A DNA stretch of 64,000 bases from Sipunculus nudus (GCA_026874595.1 CM049317.1:32290901-32354900); one strand, 5' to 3'. Shown: positions 11,826 through 22,753, numbered from the stretch's first letter. The notes: generated by a model not told the origin, from the sequence alone. Program-made: numbers and translations.

Positions 11826-12050
11826 TCAGACTTTCAGAGTGTGTGAATCGGAAATATGAGCAAAATTGAAGTCATCTATACAATTATCAGAAATATAAAA
11901 ATGACCAATATCCTCGGCTTCGTTTCTTGAAACCGCTTGTGAAAGACTGCCATCAGTTTCAAAGCAATCAATAATCATATCGAGCACCTGTGACAGTAAG
12001 TACTCATAGTTTTCTGGCGCATCAGACACTGGACAGTGTTGTATCCCCAA
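11826..12050 (-). CDS. 74-codon minus-strand ORF in copy A
   Basis: The ORF begins MGIQHCPVSDAPENYEYLL and continues QVLDMIIDCFETDG, then RNEAEDIGHFYISDNC and ends HTLKV. The acidic, helix-rich composition is protein-like. It lies just upstream (in minus direction) of the coding-like tail at 11646-11780 and could be the same gene separated by an intron or frameshift; a weak donor AAA|GTCTGA sits at its end. No family is recognised; a degenerate transposase is one alternative. It is unchanged in copy B (16958-17182). Confidence 0.35.
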   Translation of the reverse strand: MGIQHCPVSDAPENYEYLLSQVLDMIIDCFETDGSLSQAVSRNEAEDIGHFYISDNCIDDFNFAHISDSHTLKV

Positions 12051-12140
12051 TGTTTACATTGCTGGAACGTAATATCAAGTTCGACACTCTGAGGTAGAAC
12101 AAACGCGGTGTGTGACCACAGAATAAGTGACAGCAGTTAC

Positions 12141-12173
12141 CTTCGAAATGGAGGCGGGGCATGTGGAACGCAT
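12141..12173 (-). CDS. Possible minus-strand first exon, MRSTCPASISK
   Basis: ATG at 12173 opens 11 codons ending in a good donor, AAG|GTAACT (donor at 12140). A matching acceptor (CTACCTCAG) lies about 52 bases further and would open SVELDITFQQCKHWGYN. In copy B a 28-bp deletion removes the pyrimidine tract of that acceptor and instead leaves one continuous 57-codon frame from the equivalent start. The GC-box-like GGCGGGGC lies inside this exon. Confidence 0.25.
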
Positions 12174-12238
12174 GCACCAGTTATAATGGCCCAGTGAAAT
12201 TTTGTGCAAGCCGCGAGATTTGGGAGACGTAGGTCATC

Positions 12239-12295
12239 ATGGCATCGCTAGGCCCGAGCCGAGCGGTGCCAGGATTGAAACAACCCTGGCAAATA
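12239..12295 (+). CDS. Candidate first exon, MASLGPSRAVPGLKQPWQI
   Basis: ATG in strong context (CATCATGGCA) begins 19 codons rich in G+C for this window and ends at a donor ATAG|GTATTT with one base left over. The upstream 100 bases are also relatively GC-rich, as in a promoter. The start lies only about 65 bp from a minus-strand ATG at 12173, so the spot could be a divergent gene start. A following exon was not confirmed: the acceptor at 12598 gives 16 in-frame codons then a stop. Identical in copy B (17343-17399). Confidence 0.4.
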
Positions 12296-12488
12296 GGTAT
12301 TTGGTTGTGAATTTTCCAAAATTTTTATTATTAGTAAAGCCATCTAAGTCAACATTTGTGTTTTAAATGCATCGTCCATCTTCAATCACACGATTTACAC
12401 ACTTAAAGGAAACATATAACACTATATTAACGCGGCCATAAGGCCTGTTTTTAGGGGTCTTAATGATGTATGGGCTAATAATACGTAG

Positions 12489-12610
12489 GCGTCTATATGA
12501 TCAGCGTCCATTTTCATGGCGTCCAAATGAACAGCGTCCAGATGATGCAATGGCGTCTATCTGAAAAGCGTCCATCTGAGATGATCTCATATTTTGTAGC
12601 GTCTGTTCCT
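12489..12610 (+). repeat. 15-bp periodic GCGTCC motif array (copy A)
   Basis: GCGTCY starts at 12489, 12504, 12519, 12534, 12553, 12568 and 12599. Steps are 15, 15, 15, 19, 15 and 31 bases, with an ATNTGA-like core after most motifs. The array is kept in copies B and C. Confidence 0.85.
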
Positions 12611-13072
12611 GGACCAGTGAGCCTGGAGAAGGAGAAAACAGCTAGCTGACATAGGGGAATCGCCCAACCTGCCAGGTAAATTAATCAAATTTGCTGAACA
12701 TGTTGTGTTATATATATATAATGTATATAGAACATTTAAGGATATGACAAGCATATAAACAAATAAAATTAATGTAAATTCAATGAAGATCTAATATTTC
12801 ATATGTTGTAAATGTTTGGTATAGTACTAATATAATTGTCACCCTGGCTTATTGCTCTAAGTTGCCAGTAGTCCTACATAAATCGTGCCTACAATATGTG
12901 CCCAACATATGGATTTACTTCATGCCACCGATGACTTCGGTTTTCTACTAGACCTAAACACAGTATTACAAGTTTGTAATATTATATATATACATATATA
13001 TATATATAGGTCACAAATAATAAATTTCGTTTTTTCCTTGTTTGGTGTAATATAGGCTATTTTTTATTTATA

Positions 13073-13075
<3 letters not shown>

Positions 13076-13108
<33 letters not shown>
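13076..13108. repeat. (AT)n microsatellite
   Basis: Pure AT run just right of copy A; another short run lies at 12983-13008 where A and B lose similarity. Confidence 0.95.
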
Positions 13109-13109
<1 letters not shown>

Positions 13110-13110
<1 letters not shown>

Positions 13111-14550
13111 ATTTGTTTTGTTGATTACAAAGAAAATTTAGTATTGCAAACTGATAAACCTGTAATAAATAAAAATAATGGTGATAATTCACTACATAGG
13201 AGCGTGTTTTCAATGAATTGGTAACCGTGTGTGTGCACTGTACATAGTCTGATCGTCCTGTCCGTGGACTTTTGTGTTTGTCTCCCACTCACCTCTGAGA
13301 CGGCTTTGTTTTGTGTTGTTATAGATGTTTGTTCTCTGTGTTAACATGTATTGACAATATACAGCAGTTTCTTCAATAATATTAAGTTGTTAACTCCTTT
13401 CACTGCAGTGATATAAACTTTTATTTATTTCTTTACGTCTCAAATAGACGCATTCTGCATAATTTCATTTATGATAGGGCTACCTGGTACATTATAATTT
13501 TATACTGTCTTTTTTTCAACTAGTTTTATTCATACTCAGAGCCTGTGAAAGAATCCTTAAAACAAAAGCATGTACATGCTACTATGAAGACTATAGTGTT
13601 GAGAATAGAATAATTATAAAATATTATGACATAATGTGCATCAATAATAAGATTTGCTATTGAATATCTATGACATATTAATCGATTGCATGCATGAATG
13701 AAAGTCCCATTTAATTCATATAGAAAAATGATGACAGCTGTAGTGACAAATAAAAATAATAATTTCTTGGTTATTTGACTGTTATTGCCCTCTAGAGCCA
13801 TACCTTAATTGGATAGTAGATAATTCTAATATATCATCTAGCAGGATAGGTAATAAACTAAACCTCTATTTTGTACCTTGATTATAAGTTAACCTGTATG
13901 CTGTTTATATATGTAAGATTTTGTGTTTATTTGAGTTAAACAATCCTCATATAAGCTGTTAAAATTTTGAGGTACAAGCCTTGGTGCTATAATTTGTAGT
14001 TTTCATGACAGATTTAGAGGTGTTATACAGATTCTTATCTTGGACATACATTTTTAAATAGTCTGTTATTTTATGTCAATTTAATTCTTTAATTTTTTTC
14101 TTTAGCTTTTCAAATACCTGTAGAATTAATTTTTGAATTAAATTTTTAATTTTAGAATTACTTTTGGGCGAAAGGCCGTGCTAGATGAAAGATTTTTTCT
14201 TCTCGATAATTCACATGTTGCTATATAATGACACTTAAACAAGGTAAGTTTCATTATAATCACTTACATGAAAGGCTAGGACCAGTCGTTGCTTTAGTCA
14301 ATGGAATCCTTTTGAAAGCAAAATTGATGTGCCATATTTAGGAAATAAAAAGGTGCATAGTTAGTCGGCTACACAGACATATACGGGGAGACAGATGCGG
14401 GCACCTGTGCCCTTTTTGTCATCATTGTACATGGTGAGGGCTTAGCATGGTGTGGTGGAGCGTATACCTCAGGCTAGGATTAGTACTAAATGAATTAACT
14501 GCCGTTTCAACTAGTCACCAACAGAAGTTATATAGCCATTCAAAAGTATT
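13110..14550. other. AT-rich DNA, no supported gene
   Basis: A 91-codon minus ORF at 13526-13801 is hydrophobic and AT-driven, with no splice context. Nothing else stands out. Confidence 0.45.
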
Positions 14551-14553
14551 GTT

Positions 14554-14982
14554 ACAGATAAGGTTCACGTTTCGTCCCGGTTGACCTACTTTTGACCGTT
14601 TTACGGCTCCTGAACATAGAAAATTTCAAGAAAAATGGAAATTTTCATGAAAAATGTACATGTACGGGTTTTTTTTTTTCGAAATGCCTGCAGATACCCC
14701 CTTGATTTTTTTTGTGTGTTGGCAGATAATGACCAGTTACAGATCGCGTTCGAGTTCCGTCCTTGTTGACCTACTTTTGACCGTTTGACAGCACCCTAAC
14801 ATAGACAATTTCATGAAAAATAGAATTTCTTTTATGAAATATGCGCATGTATGGACTTTTTTCACAATGCCTGCAGATACTGGCCTGATTTTAGGTGTTT
14901 TGCTTGATAATGACCCGTTACAGATCGAGTTTGCATTTGTCCTGGTTATCTAATTTTGACCATATGACAGCTCCTGAACTTA
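14554..14982 (+). repeat. 185-bp tandem repeat, about 2.3 units
   Basis: Units start near 14554, 14735 and 14918. Shared blocks are GTTACAGATCG, GTTGACCTACTTTTGACCG, GACAGCTCCTGAACATAGA and AATGCCTGCAGATAC. Confidence 0.85.
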
Positions 14983-15107
14983 ACAAAATTTAACAATTAT
15001 TTCTAATTTGCTCCAGGCGGGGGCATTCGTGTCGTTCCGACAAATCCAGTTGTCATTGTGACAGCTATTTTTAAGAGCCATTATGAATGTTTCAGTATAT
15101 AAGCGGA

Positions 15108-15200
15108 TCCAGAGGAGGATCCCCCGATCTCCCCCCCCCCCCCCGCCCCCTCCCCCAACGTTCAGCTGCCTGAACCTCTGAATAGGTTCAAACTTCTTTT
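15108..15200. repeat. GGATCC plus poly-C repeat
   Basis: GCGGATCCAGA is followed by a long C run with few interruptions. The same combination appears at 23300-23470, 46180-46365 and 57700-57905. Confidence 0.6.
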
Positions 15201-15288
15201 CCGGACCTTGGGACCTTTTTCTCAGGTTTATCATTTTATCATTTTTCTTCGGTTTAATGAAAACCGTGTAAATTAACTTGAAAATTAC

Positions 15289-15566
15289 CTTAAAGGTGAT
15301 CCACCTGAACTTTTTCCCATCACTGTTTGGTTCGTTGATCTGGCATGGACGCCTGATATAAACAAGCAATGTCCCCAAAAGTGAATATTAACCTTGGCTG
15401 GCCCATTTTTTTTCAGTTTAACCTTTAAATAACCTTGAATGTCAAAATTGCAGGTGGAATCCACCCAGCAGAATAAATCAGCAGGTATTTCCATCCGCTG
15501 GTTTGTATCTACAGTTGTCAGCATAATATTAGTATAATCCCAGCAGAAATACAGCAAGTTCTTCAA
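15289..15566 (-). CDS. Coding-like minus-strand exon with apparent frameshift
   Basis: Two minus frames overlap. One (15566 down to 15285) reads NQRMEIPADLFCWVDSTC, then NFDIQGYLKVKLKKNGPAK. The second (from 15378) reads RRPCQINEPNSDGKKF then RWITFK and ends exactly at a donor AAG|GTAATT at 15289/15288. The best protein-like path starts in the first frame and moves to the second near 15375, so the exon may carry a frameshift (pseudogene or sequence error). Second-frame readthrough beyond 15289 enters a poly-G/C tract (15131-15154) and is ignored. Family not recognised. Confidence 0.35.
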
Positions 15567-16172
15567 AATCAGTAAAGTCTGAACTTTGGTAGGGTGGAAG
15601 GAAAAATGATTTAGTTTTTATATTCTGTTCTACCTCAATGAGTCCGAACGTATTCATGGACAATTTTCTTTATAGATTATATTTCATATATATTCACATA
15701 ACACTGCACACTATATACTTATAACTGAATTAAAATAGTATTTTACCTAAGGGGATAAAGACACCCATTTTAATTATCATTTAAAACCGACTTAACCTGA
15801 AATTAAATTATTGGCATTGCATCTTTGAATTTAGTAGCCCCTTAATCCCAAGAAGGTCCTTACCTTAGCGCATGATTCACACACCGGTCTCCTCAACGAG
15901 CAGCGGACTGTTAAACAAGGTCAGTTACCACACGGATTAAGCACAGAATACAAACACTCTGCCCTCAGATAAGAACAAGCCATTCATCTGTGATTACCTT
16001 ATTTACAAAATACGTTTACTGTTACACTTGTTTTCAATTTAGTAATAATCCAGGTCACAAAGTAAGGGCGTGCGAATAGATTCCATTTTCGATTCGGGGA
16101 CTGAGCATGTCATGGCTGCGTAAAATATTCTTTGCGCATTTACATGAGTCAACAACAGTTGGTTTGCAAATG

Positions 16173-16182
16173 TATAAAAAGG
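16173..16182 (+). promoter_or_regulatory. TATA-box candidate
   Basis: TATAAAAAGG lies 400 bp left of copy B. An ATG follows at 16191, too close to be downstream of a normal start site, and opens only 29 codons. Motif only. Confidence 0.25.
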
Positions 16183-16777
16183 CACTAGAGATGCAGCCGA
16201 TATGGGGACTTACGTTACAGCACAGTGATATTCAGCCTCATTTAGTGAAGGGACAAATACTAAGGTTTTACGGCTTTTAGCTATTATCATAACCTGTGCC
16301 CAATATGCACAAAGTTCTTACAACATTAAGGATATTACATAACATGAACATTATACTGCAAAGTTGGTATTTTTTTTTAATTAGTACACTTCAGGTTTAG
16401 TAGACCAGGTGTAAATAAATTTTTTTGGTGAAATGACCGATATTTTAGGTTAATAATGAAAAATAAGTTACGAGAGTGAATCCATCAGCTGCATTTATTA
16501 AAATAAACTGTAGAAATCAAGGTGTATGTAGGCACATGCTCTCAGGCAGCATTGATGAATTTGTGCGCAAATTAAAACAGTTTATCAAAGCGCCCCCATT
16601 TTATAATGGCGCGTAAAATGGCGGATGAACATTATTTTCCCCATTTGTAAACATTACAGAATACAGAAATATTGTTTAATGCACTGAGACATACATGCAC
16701 ATATCTTAAATACGTCCCTGGTCATCTGGGGATGTTCTGACACTGCTGGCAAGACACCATTCATACCAAATCCTAGA

Positions 16778-16912
16778 CTACCAACGCGTGTTGTGCCTTG
16801 TATTTTCACTCTCGGCGGCAGAATCCAATTTAAAAATAGCCTTCTTTTTCACAGGGCTTGCAAAACACCCATCACTTGATTCGGAGGACCCTTGGTCAGT
16901 AGCAGCTCTGTT
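16778..16912 (-). CDS. Copy B of the coding-like minus-strand segment
   Basis: Same 44-codon minus frame as 11646-11780. One base differs and is silent in this frame (TCT to TCC serine). Confidence 0.35.
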   Translation of the reverse strand, partial: NRAATDQGSSESSDGCFASPVKKKAIFKLDSAAESENTRHNTRW

Positions 16913-16957
16913 TCAGGCAACCAACCAGGTAAACTATTGCTTCAAGTTCCCTCCTGT

Positions 16958-17182
16958 TCAGACTTTCAGAGTGTGTGAATCGGAAATATGAGCAAAATTG
17001 AAGTCATCTATACAATTATCAGAAATATAAAAATGACCAATATCCTCGGCTTCGTTTCTTGAAACCGCTTGTGAAAGACTGCCATCAGTTTCAAAGCAAT
17101 CAATAATCATATCGAGCACCTGTGACAGTAAGTACTCATAGTTTTCTGGCGCATCAGACACTGGACAGTGTTGTATCCCCAA
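16958..17182 (-). CDS. Copy B of the 74-codon minus-strand ORF
   Basis: Same product as 11826-12050. Immediately upstream on the minus strand, copy B has a longer open frame than copy A, because the 28-bp deletion joins MRSTCPASISK in frame with SVELDITFQQC and on to YCHRCSI (17277 down to 17107). Confidence 0.35.
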   Translation of the reverse strand: MGIQHCPVSDAPENYEYLLSQVLDMIIDCFETDGSLSQAVSRNEAEDIGHFYISDNCIDDFNFAHISDSHTLKV

Positions 17183-17342
17183 TGTTTACATTGCTGGAAC
17201 GTAATATCAAGTTCGACACTCTGAGAATAAGTGACAGCAGTTACCTTCGAAATGGAGGCGGGGCATGTGGAACGCATGCACCAGTTATAATGGCCCAGTG
17301 AAATTTTGTGCAAGCCGCGAGATTTGGGAGACGTAGGTTATC

Positions 17343-17399
17343 ATGGCATCGCTAGGCCCGAGCCGAGCGGTGCCAGGATTGAAACAACCCTGGCAAATA
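17343..17399 (+). CDS. Copy B of candidate first exon
   Basis: Same 19 codons and donor as 12239-12295. The base three positions before CATGG differs (C in A, T in B). Confidence 0.4.
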
Positions 17400-17592
17400 G
17401 GTATTTGGTTGTGAATTTTCCAAAATTTTTATTATTAGTAAAGCCATCTAAGTCAACATTTGTGTTTTAAATGCATCGTCCATCTTCAATCACACGATTT
17501 ACACACTTAAAGGAAACATATAACACTATATTAACGCGGCCATAAGGCCTGTTTTTAGGGGTCTTAATGATGTATGGGCTTATAATACGTAG

Positions 17593-17714
17593 GCGTCTAT
17601 ATGATCAGCGTCCATTTTCATGGCGTCCAAATGAACAGCGTCCAGATGATGCAATGGCGTCTATCTGAAAAGCGTCCATCTGAGATGATCTCATATTTTG
17701 TAGCGTCTGTTCCT
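17593..17714 (+). repeat. 15-bp periodic GCGTCC array (copy B)
   Basis: Same spacing as in copy A. Confidence 0.85.
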
Positions 17715-18080
17715 GGACCAGTGAGCCTGGAGAAGGAGAAAACAGCTAGCTGACATAGCGGAATCGCCCAACCTGCCAGGTAAATTAATCAAATTTGCTG
17801 AACATGTTGTGTTATATATATATAATGTATATAGAACATTTAAGGATATGACAAGCATATAAACAAATAAAATTAATGTAAATTCAATGAAGATCTAATA
17901 TTTCATATGTTGTAAATGTTTGGTATAGTACTAATATAATTGTCACCCTGGCTTATTGCTCTAAGTTGCCAGTAGTCCTACATAAATCGTGCCTACAATA
18001 TGTGCCCAACATATGGATTTATTTCATGCCACCGATGACATCGGTTTTCTACTAGACCTAAACACAGTGTAACAAATTTG

Positions 18081-18086
<6 letters not shown>

Positions 18087-18135
<49 letters not shown>

Positions 18136-18170
18136 ATGTGTGTGTGTGTGAGTGTGTGCGTGTATGTATG
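18087..18170. repeat. (TA)n(TG)n microsatellite
   Basis: Compound repeat at the point where copies B and C carry a TG extension that copy A lacks. Confidence 0.95.
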
Positions 18171-18280
18171 AACATGATTATACAAGTTGCCAATACATCC
18201 TTTTACTCCTGCAGCTACCGTACACCTAACAACTAGTACACAGACTTACCTCAAGCCCTGTTGAGCCATGTGGATGGATT
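18171..18280 (+). repeat. Duplicated flank shared by copies B and C
   Basis: From GAACATGATTATACAAG to GAGCCATGTGGATGG this matches 21000-21108 almost exactly; copy A lacks it. Confidence 0.9.
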
Positions 18281-18289
18281 CTTGACTAA

Positions 18290-20324
18290 GAGTCAATTGG
18301 GCCCTGTAAGTCAAGTTTGAAATCCATATGTCAAGCCAAATTTGAGTTATCTCAGGAAACAAATTTGGCGGACATACAGAAAGAAAGACAGACAGACGTG
18401 GTGATTACTATAGCGCATCCGCTTACTCATGCAGGGCCCATACAACGCACACGGTTTCAGGACATTTTATAACACCACAATTCAAAATCTGAGAGTACCA
18501 ATATAATTTGACAGTCTCAAAATAAAAAAAAAAATTCGTAAAAAATAGAAAAATGTCTGCTGAAGCCACAAGTCTTCAGGAACTGAAGATACCAGTCAGA
18601 ATCAATAAACACACAAGGTTTTGGGACACTAGACGAAAGCATAGACGAGAAGCGGACTCAATTGTTGTCTTAAAAAACAGGAAAGAAATCGTTAAGATTA
18701 GAAAAACAAATGAAAATGGCGCCACCAAGTTTGGAAACTGACAATCCTAGTCATTGTCAATATTCAGGCAAAGATAAGAGCAGTCCAAGCATAATTTGCC
18801 AAGATACTGGGGGTTTTGTATCATTTTTTTTAAATTATTCCAAAGGGATCTTATGAAATAGCCACAAAGTTAGAAGGATAAAGGTCACAGTGACCCCATT
18901 TCTGGTTTCGAAGGAAATGTTTTATGGACTTCCCTGGATAAACGTGCAACTCTAACAAACAGATGGACAGTTAGACGGCCCGACGGACGGACGACTGACG
19001 CTGACCGATCACTATAGCTAAGTTGAATTACAGTCAACTGAGCTAAGAAGGGGGCAATGAATAGAATGTGTTAATATACATTGTGTTAACCCTTGGATCA
19101 TATTATATGTTAAGAGGGCATTGACACATCAAGCCTAATAAACAGTTATTTCTCAAACATTCAACGAATTTATAGTGAGCAGTATTTAATAAATTGATAA
19201 TTGAATAGTTTTGTTTCATACGATCAATTACAAGTATTTTAAAGCAAAACTGCTGTATAGATAAGGGCATGGTCACAACTTAGCAGTCACTGCTAAGAAA
19301 TTAATAAGGTATTCTTTATCGGAAAAGAATAATGGATCAGAATATTGTTTCGTTTATTTTTTCATTTATTTATTTATTTATTTATTTTTTGCACGCTGTT
19401 GCACGAAGACTACAAGGTACGAGTGCGACCATCCAAAAACAACACATGTATAGACGATGGCATGTTAAAGGGTTTGTCGGTTAAGAAAAGACTCACCAGA
19501 AGAAATACCCCGTCAACTGGACCTTCGGCATACGTTAAACCAACTTTCTGTCCACCAAAGCACGGCCGTGCATGGCTGCGAATATATGTACACTGACAAG
19601 CTGCTAATGGGAGTTGCCTGATCCTTTTACACGAGATAGGTTAAGGCCGTCAAGCAATTGAATTTAATGTTTTTTCAGTCGGTTAGGGTACGCAGTAAAC
19701 CGTATTTATGCAAATCGAGAAGATCGTGCCACATTTGTAAATACCTAACGGATTCAATTTGCTCCCATCTAACTCTCAGGGTGCTCATCTCATGATCTTG
19801 ATGCCAAATGTCATATGTCAAACTCAGAAGAAGAAGGCGTTTATGTTTCCGGGACAACAACTACAAATAAAGTCACCTGACTACCCTGGCTTGCACTAAC
19901 AGGGGCCAATAAATAGGGCACAGCCTATCTTGAGTGAACAAGCTTTATAATCCTGCTGCAGGTCGTGATCCCCTATATAATTTAAACCATAGCGGAATTT
20001 GCCAGCCAATTAGTGATTGAAGAATGTGTTGTTTTATACATGTGATTCTGTTTACATCCCATTTGGGGTTGACAGGTCAGTTAAAATGTTATTTTTGTTT
20101 TCTGATTTATAAACTAATTTGTTGATAATATATTTTGGCAATGCGGGTATAAAAATATAGTAACGAAGCCTACAGACAGTTTAACACACCTGGTAACTCT
20201 TTACCGGTGACTGACTTTTTTCTATTTATATTGTTTTTATTGATATATTTATTGTTTATGTATTGTATCTGGAAATCATGGTCGGTAAAAGTCATGTTGG
20301 ACAAGTATGGCATTTGATTTAATG
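18290..20324. other. Single-copy DNA between copies B and C
   Basis: Contains a 62-codon plus ORF (18553-18741, MSAEATSLQELK...) without splice support, the GACGGACGG repeat, and a (TTTA)n stretch near 19365-19386. A minus-strand ATG at 19531 runs 35 bases to a consensus donor (CTG|GTGAGT), too short to call. Confidence 0.4.
18950..19045 (+). repeat. GACGGACGG-type interspersed repeat
   Basis: CCCGACGGACGGACGACTGA, then GATCACTATAGC and an inverted TCAACT/AGTTGA block. Matches the minus strand of 8101-8165. Confidence 0.65.
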
Positions 20325-20954
20325 TTTTAAATGCATCGTCCATCTTCAATCACACCATTTACACACTTAAAGGAAACATATAACACTATATGAACGCGGC
20401 CATAAGGCCTGTTTTTAGGGGTCTTAATGATGTATGGGCTTATAATACGAAGGCGTCTATATGATCAGCGTCCATTTTCATGGCGTTCAAATGAACATCG
20501 TCCAGATGATGCAATGGCGTCTATCTGAAAAGCGTCCATCTGAGATGATCTCATATTTTGTAGCGTCTGTTCCTGGACCAGTGAGCCTGGAGAAGGAGAG
20601 TACAGCTAGCTGACATAGGGGAATCGCCCAACCTGCCAGGTAAATTAATCAATTTTGCTGAACATGTTGTGTTATATATATATAATGTATATAGAACATT
20701 TAAGGATATGACAAGCATATAAACAAATAAAATTAATGTAAATTCAATGAAGATCTAATATTTCATATGTTGTAAATGTTTGGTATAGTACTAATATAAT
20801 TGTCACCCTGGCTTATTGCTCTAAGTTGCCAGTAGTCCTACATAAATCGTGCCTACAATATGTGCCCAACATATGGATTTACTTCATGCCACCGATTGAT
20901 AAATGACTTCAGTTTTCTACTAGACCTAAACACAGTATAACAAATTTGTAATAT

Positions 20955-20995
<41 letters not shown>

Positions 20996-21108
20996 ATGAA
21001 CATGATTATACAAGTTGCCAATACATCATTTTACTCCTGCAGCTACCGTACACCTAACAACTAGTACACAGACTTACCTCAAGCCCTGTTGAGCCATGTG
21101 GATGGATT
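20325..21108 (+). repeat. Segmental duplication, copy C (partial)
   Basis: Begins at TGTTTTAAATGCATCGTCC and matches copy B from about 17463 to 18280. It lacks the coding-like left half. Small differences include a short insertion near 20895 (TGATAA) and a shorter TA/TG tract (20953-20996). Confidence 0.93.
20453..20574 (+). repeat. 15-bp periodic GCGTCC array (copy C)
   Basis: Same steps as copies A and B, with one motif changed (GCGTTC) and one broken (CATCGTCC). Confidence 0.8.
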
Positions 21109-21470
21109 AGTTGCAAATGAACTTATGTTAAGTGCTATGAATCCTATTTATGAATACATGTATAATGAATATTTTCTGATAACAATTCACACGGCACTTT
21201 TTCTTGCTCAAGTTTTAATTTTGTAATATTCAAGGCACACATTTTAGGAGATAAATGGGAGGAGGACTCCTTAATCTCAGGAACTAACTTCCCAATATGA
21301 ATATTATATAAAGTTCATCTCCAATGTAGCATCTAAAATCAAAAAAAAAATATCAGAATGACATATTCAGTCATATAAGCTGTGATTCAATGTACACAAA
21401 ATCCAGCACACAACTCTGTCTTATAAAATATGCTTTTCATGGAATTTTACATTTTATTTTGTATTTTCAG

Positions 21471-21610
21471 ACACTCTGGAGAAAACGTCTTACAAAACGT
21501 TACAAATTTGTAACCCCGAGAAGGAGGAGGGACCAGGGCAAGTCTATTGTTCCAGTACAGAAGCAGAAAATGAAGGGAGAGATGTATGGTCGTCACGAGG
21601 GAAGCCGTGA
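21471..21610 (+). CDS. Candidate terminal exon, unknown cytoplasmic-tail-like peptide
   Basis: A strong acceptor (TTTTGTATTTTCAG, AG at 21469-21470) is followed by a GC-richer stretch. After two bases that would complete a split codon, 45 codons are open to TGA at 21608-21610. They read TLEKTSYKTLQICNPEKEEG, then PGQVYCSSTEAENEGRDVW and SSRGKP. This acidic, Glu/Ser-rich tail is typical of a cytoplasmic C-terminus. Another frame from the same acceptor stays open to 21710 and is arginine-rich (TPRRRRDQGK); I prefer the first by composition. AATAAA occurs near 21814. No family recognised. Confidence 0.45.
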
Positions 21611-21842
21611 ACCCATCCTTAATTGGAGTGGTAAACTACTTTCCAGAGAGGAAGCCGAGGTGGATGACGATACAATAAAGCTACACGTTTATTCTTTATG
21701 TGAACACTGAAAAACACTCAGACAGAACCCTGTCCAAATTGTAAGGAACAATCAGTCGTAAAACAGTTGCAGACAAATACACGTATCACAAGTTACACGA
21801 CCACTTAGTTTTAATAAATATACGTTCTACTTAAAAATGTCT

Positions 21843-21877
21843 GTTATTATTTTTATTATTATTATTATATATATGTT

Positions 21878-21919
<42 letters not shown>
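21843..21919. repeat. (ATT)n(AT)n(AG)n compound microsatellite
   Basis: Three simple repeats follow one another. Confidence 0.95.
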
Positions 21920-21939
21920 ATACGGATGAACCTGACAGG

Positions 21940-22085
21940 TCCATGACAACCCATAGGTTGCCACAAACATTTGACAACCCTTTTACAACCCTAGAGGGTT
22001 GTCAAATTGATATTTTAACAACCTGGGTTGTTGTTTTAGGTACACCCATTTGACAACCCTAAAATTGTCGATTTGACAACCCAAT
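21940..22085. repeat. Cluster of direct and inverted GACAACCC motifs
   Basis: TTTGACAACCCT occurs several times, and AGGGTTGTCAAA once in opposite orientation, giving a hairpin around 21969-22008. Confidence 0.75.
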
Positions 22086-22753
22086 CTTTTCAGTGTGCCC
22101 CATTGAATTTCGTCTGTGTGTAGTACAAATAAACCAGATATTACTGGTTATTCCGCAGAAATTTACAGGGCATGTTTCAAAGCTAGACGTCCATTACATT
22201 TCGTTCCGAGAAGCTTAACATTCTTTTGGGGAAGTTAAATGGATTAGAGGAATCACTGTGGTAACTTATGGCACGAAAATCCAACAAAGCCTCCACCAAT
22301 AAGAATTGTCCCCAGAGACTTCATTCATAAAAAAACACTTCGACACCAACAAATCATAAAGTCAATTAACTTACTAACACATGTCCAAAAGCCCCTTCTT
22401 TTTTAAGTCTTTTCGATTAATTCATATTTTAAAATGTACAATAGGTCAAATCGGTAAAATCAGAGGTTCATTGTTGCTGTTTCCGTAAGGGTATATAACA
22501 CTTAAACTGTTTCATATTCATTTAAATGTTCTCATGAAGGACATATTAACAAATATATTAACATATTTACGACAAACTATTTACGACATCTGTTCCCCAG
22601 TCCCTCATGATGAATTTAGTACAAGGGAGACACCACCAAACAGGAACACAAAAACCTTACAAAGGAACTTCACGTGGAACCAAATCCAGAAAGGCTTATA
22701 TAAAGCTCATTAAAAATATAATTTGCCTAGAGACAACTGACTTGCTAAGAAAT

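Larger units (their letters stand above)
11447..12985 (+). repeat. Segmental duplication, copy A
   Basis: About 1.54 kb almost identical to copy B (16579-18085); the shared DNA starts at AGTTTATCAAAGCGCC in both. Copy A has 28 extra bases at about 12090-12117. Its right part (from about 12359) is also present in copy C (20325-21108). Near identity, including non-coding parts, indicates recent duplication. Confidence 0.95.
16579..18085 (+). repeat. Segmental duplication, copy B
   Basis: Direct repeat of copy A, shifted by 5132 bp on the left and 5104 bp right of the 28-bp deletion. Few point differences were noticed (for example one at the base matching 11752, and one just before the plus-strand ATG). 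It continues rightward into DNA shared with copy C only. Confidence 0.95.

Noticed and set aside
12489-12610. Regularly spaced short repeats as a CRISPR or coding repeat
   Set aside because: Spacers are only 9 bases and related to one another, and all plus-strand frames are interrupted.
14980-15378. 132-codon minus ORF in full
   Set aside because: Beyond the donor at 15289 it crosses a poly-G/C tract; only the upstream part looks coding.
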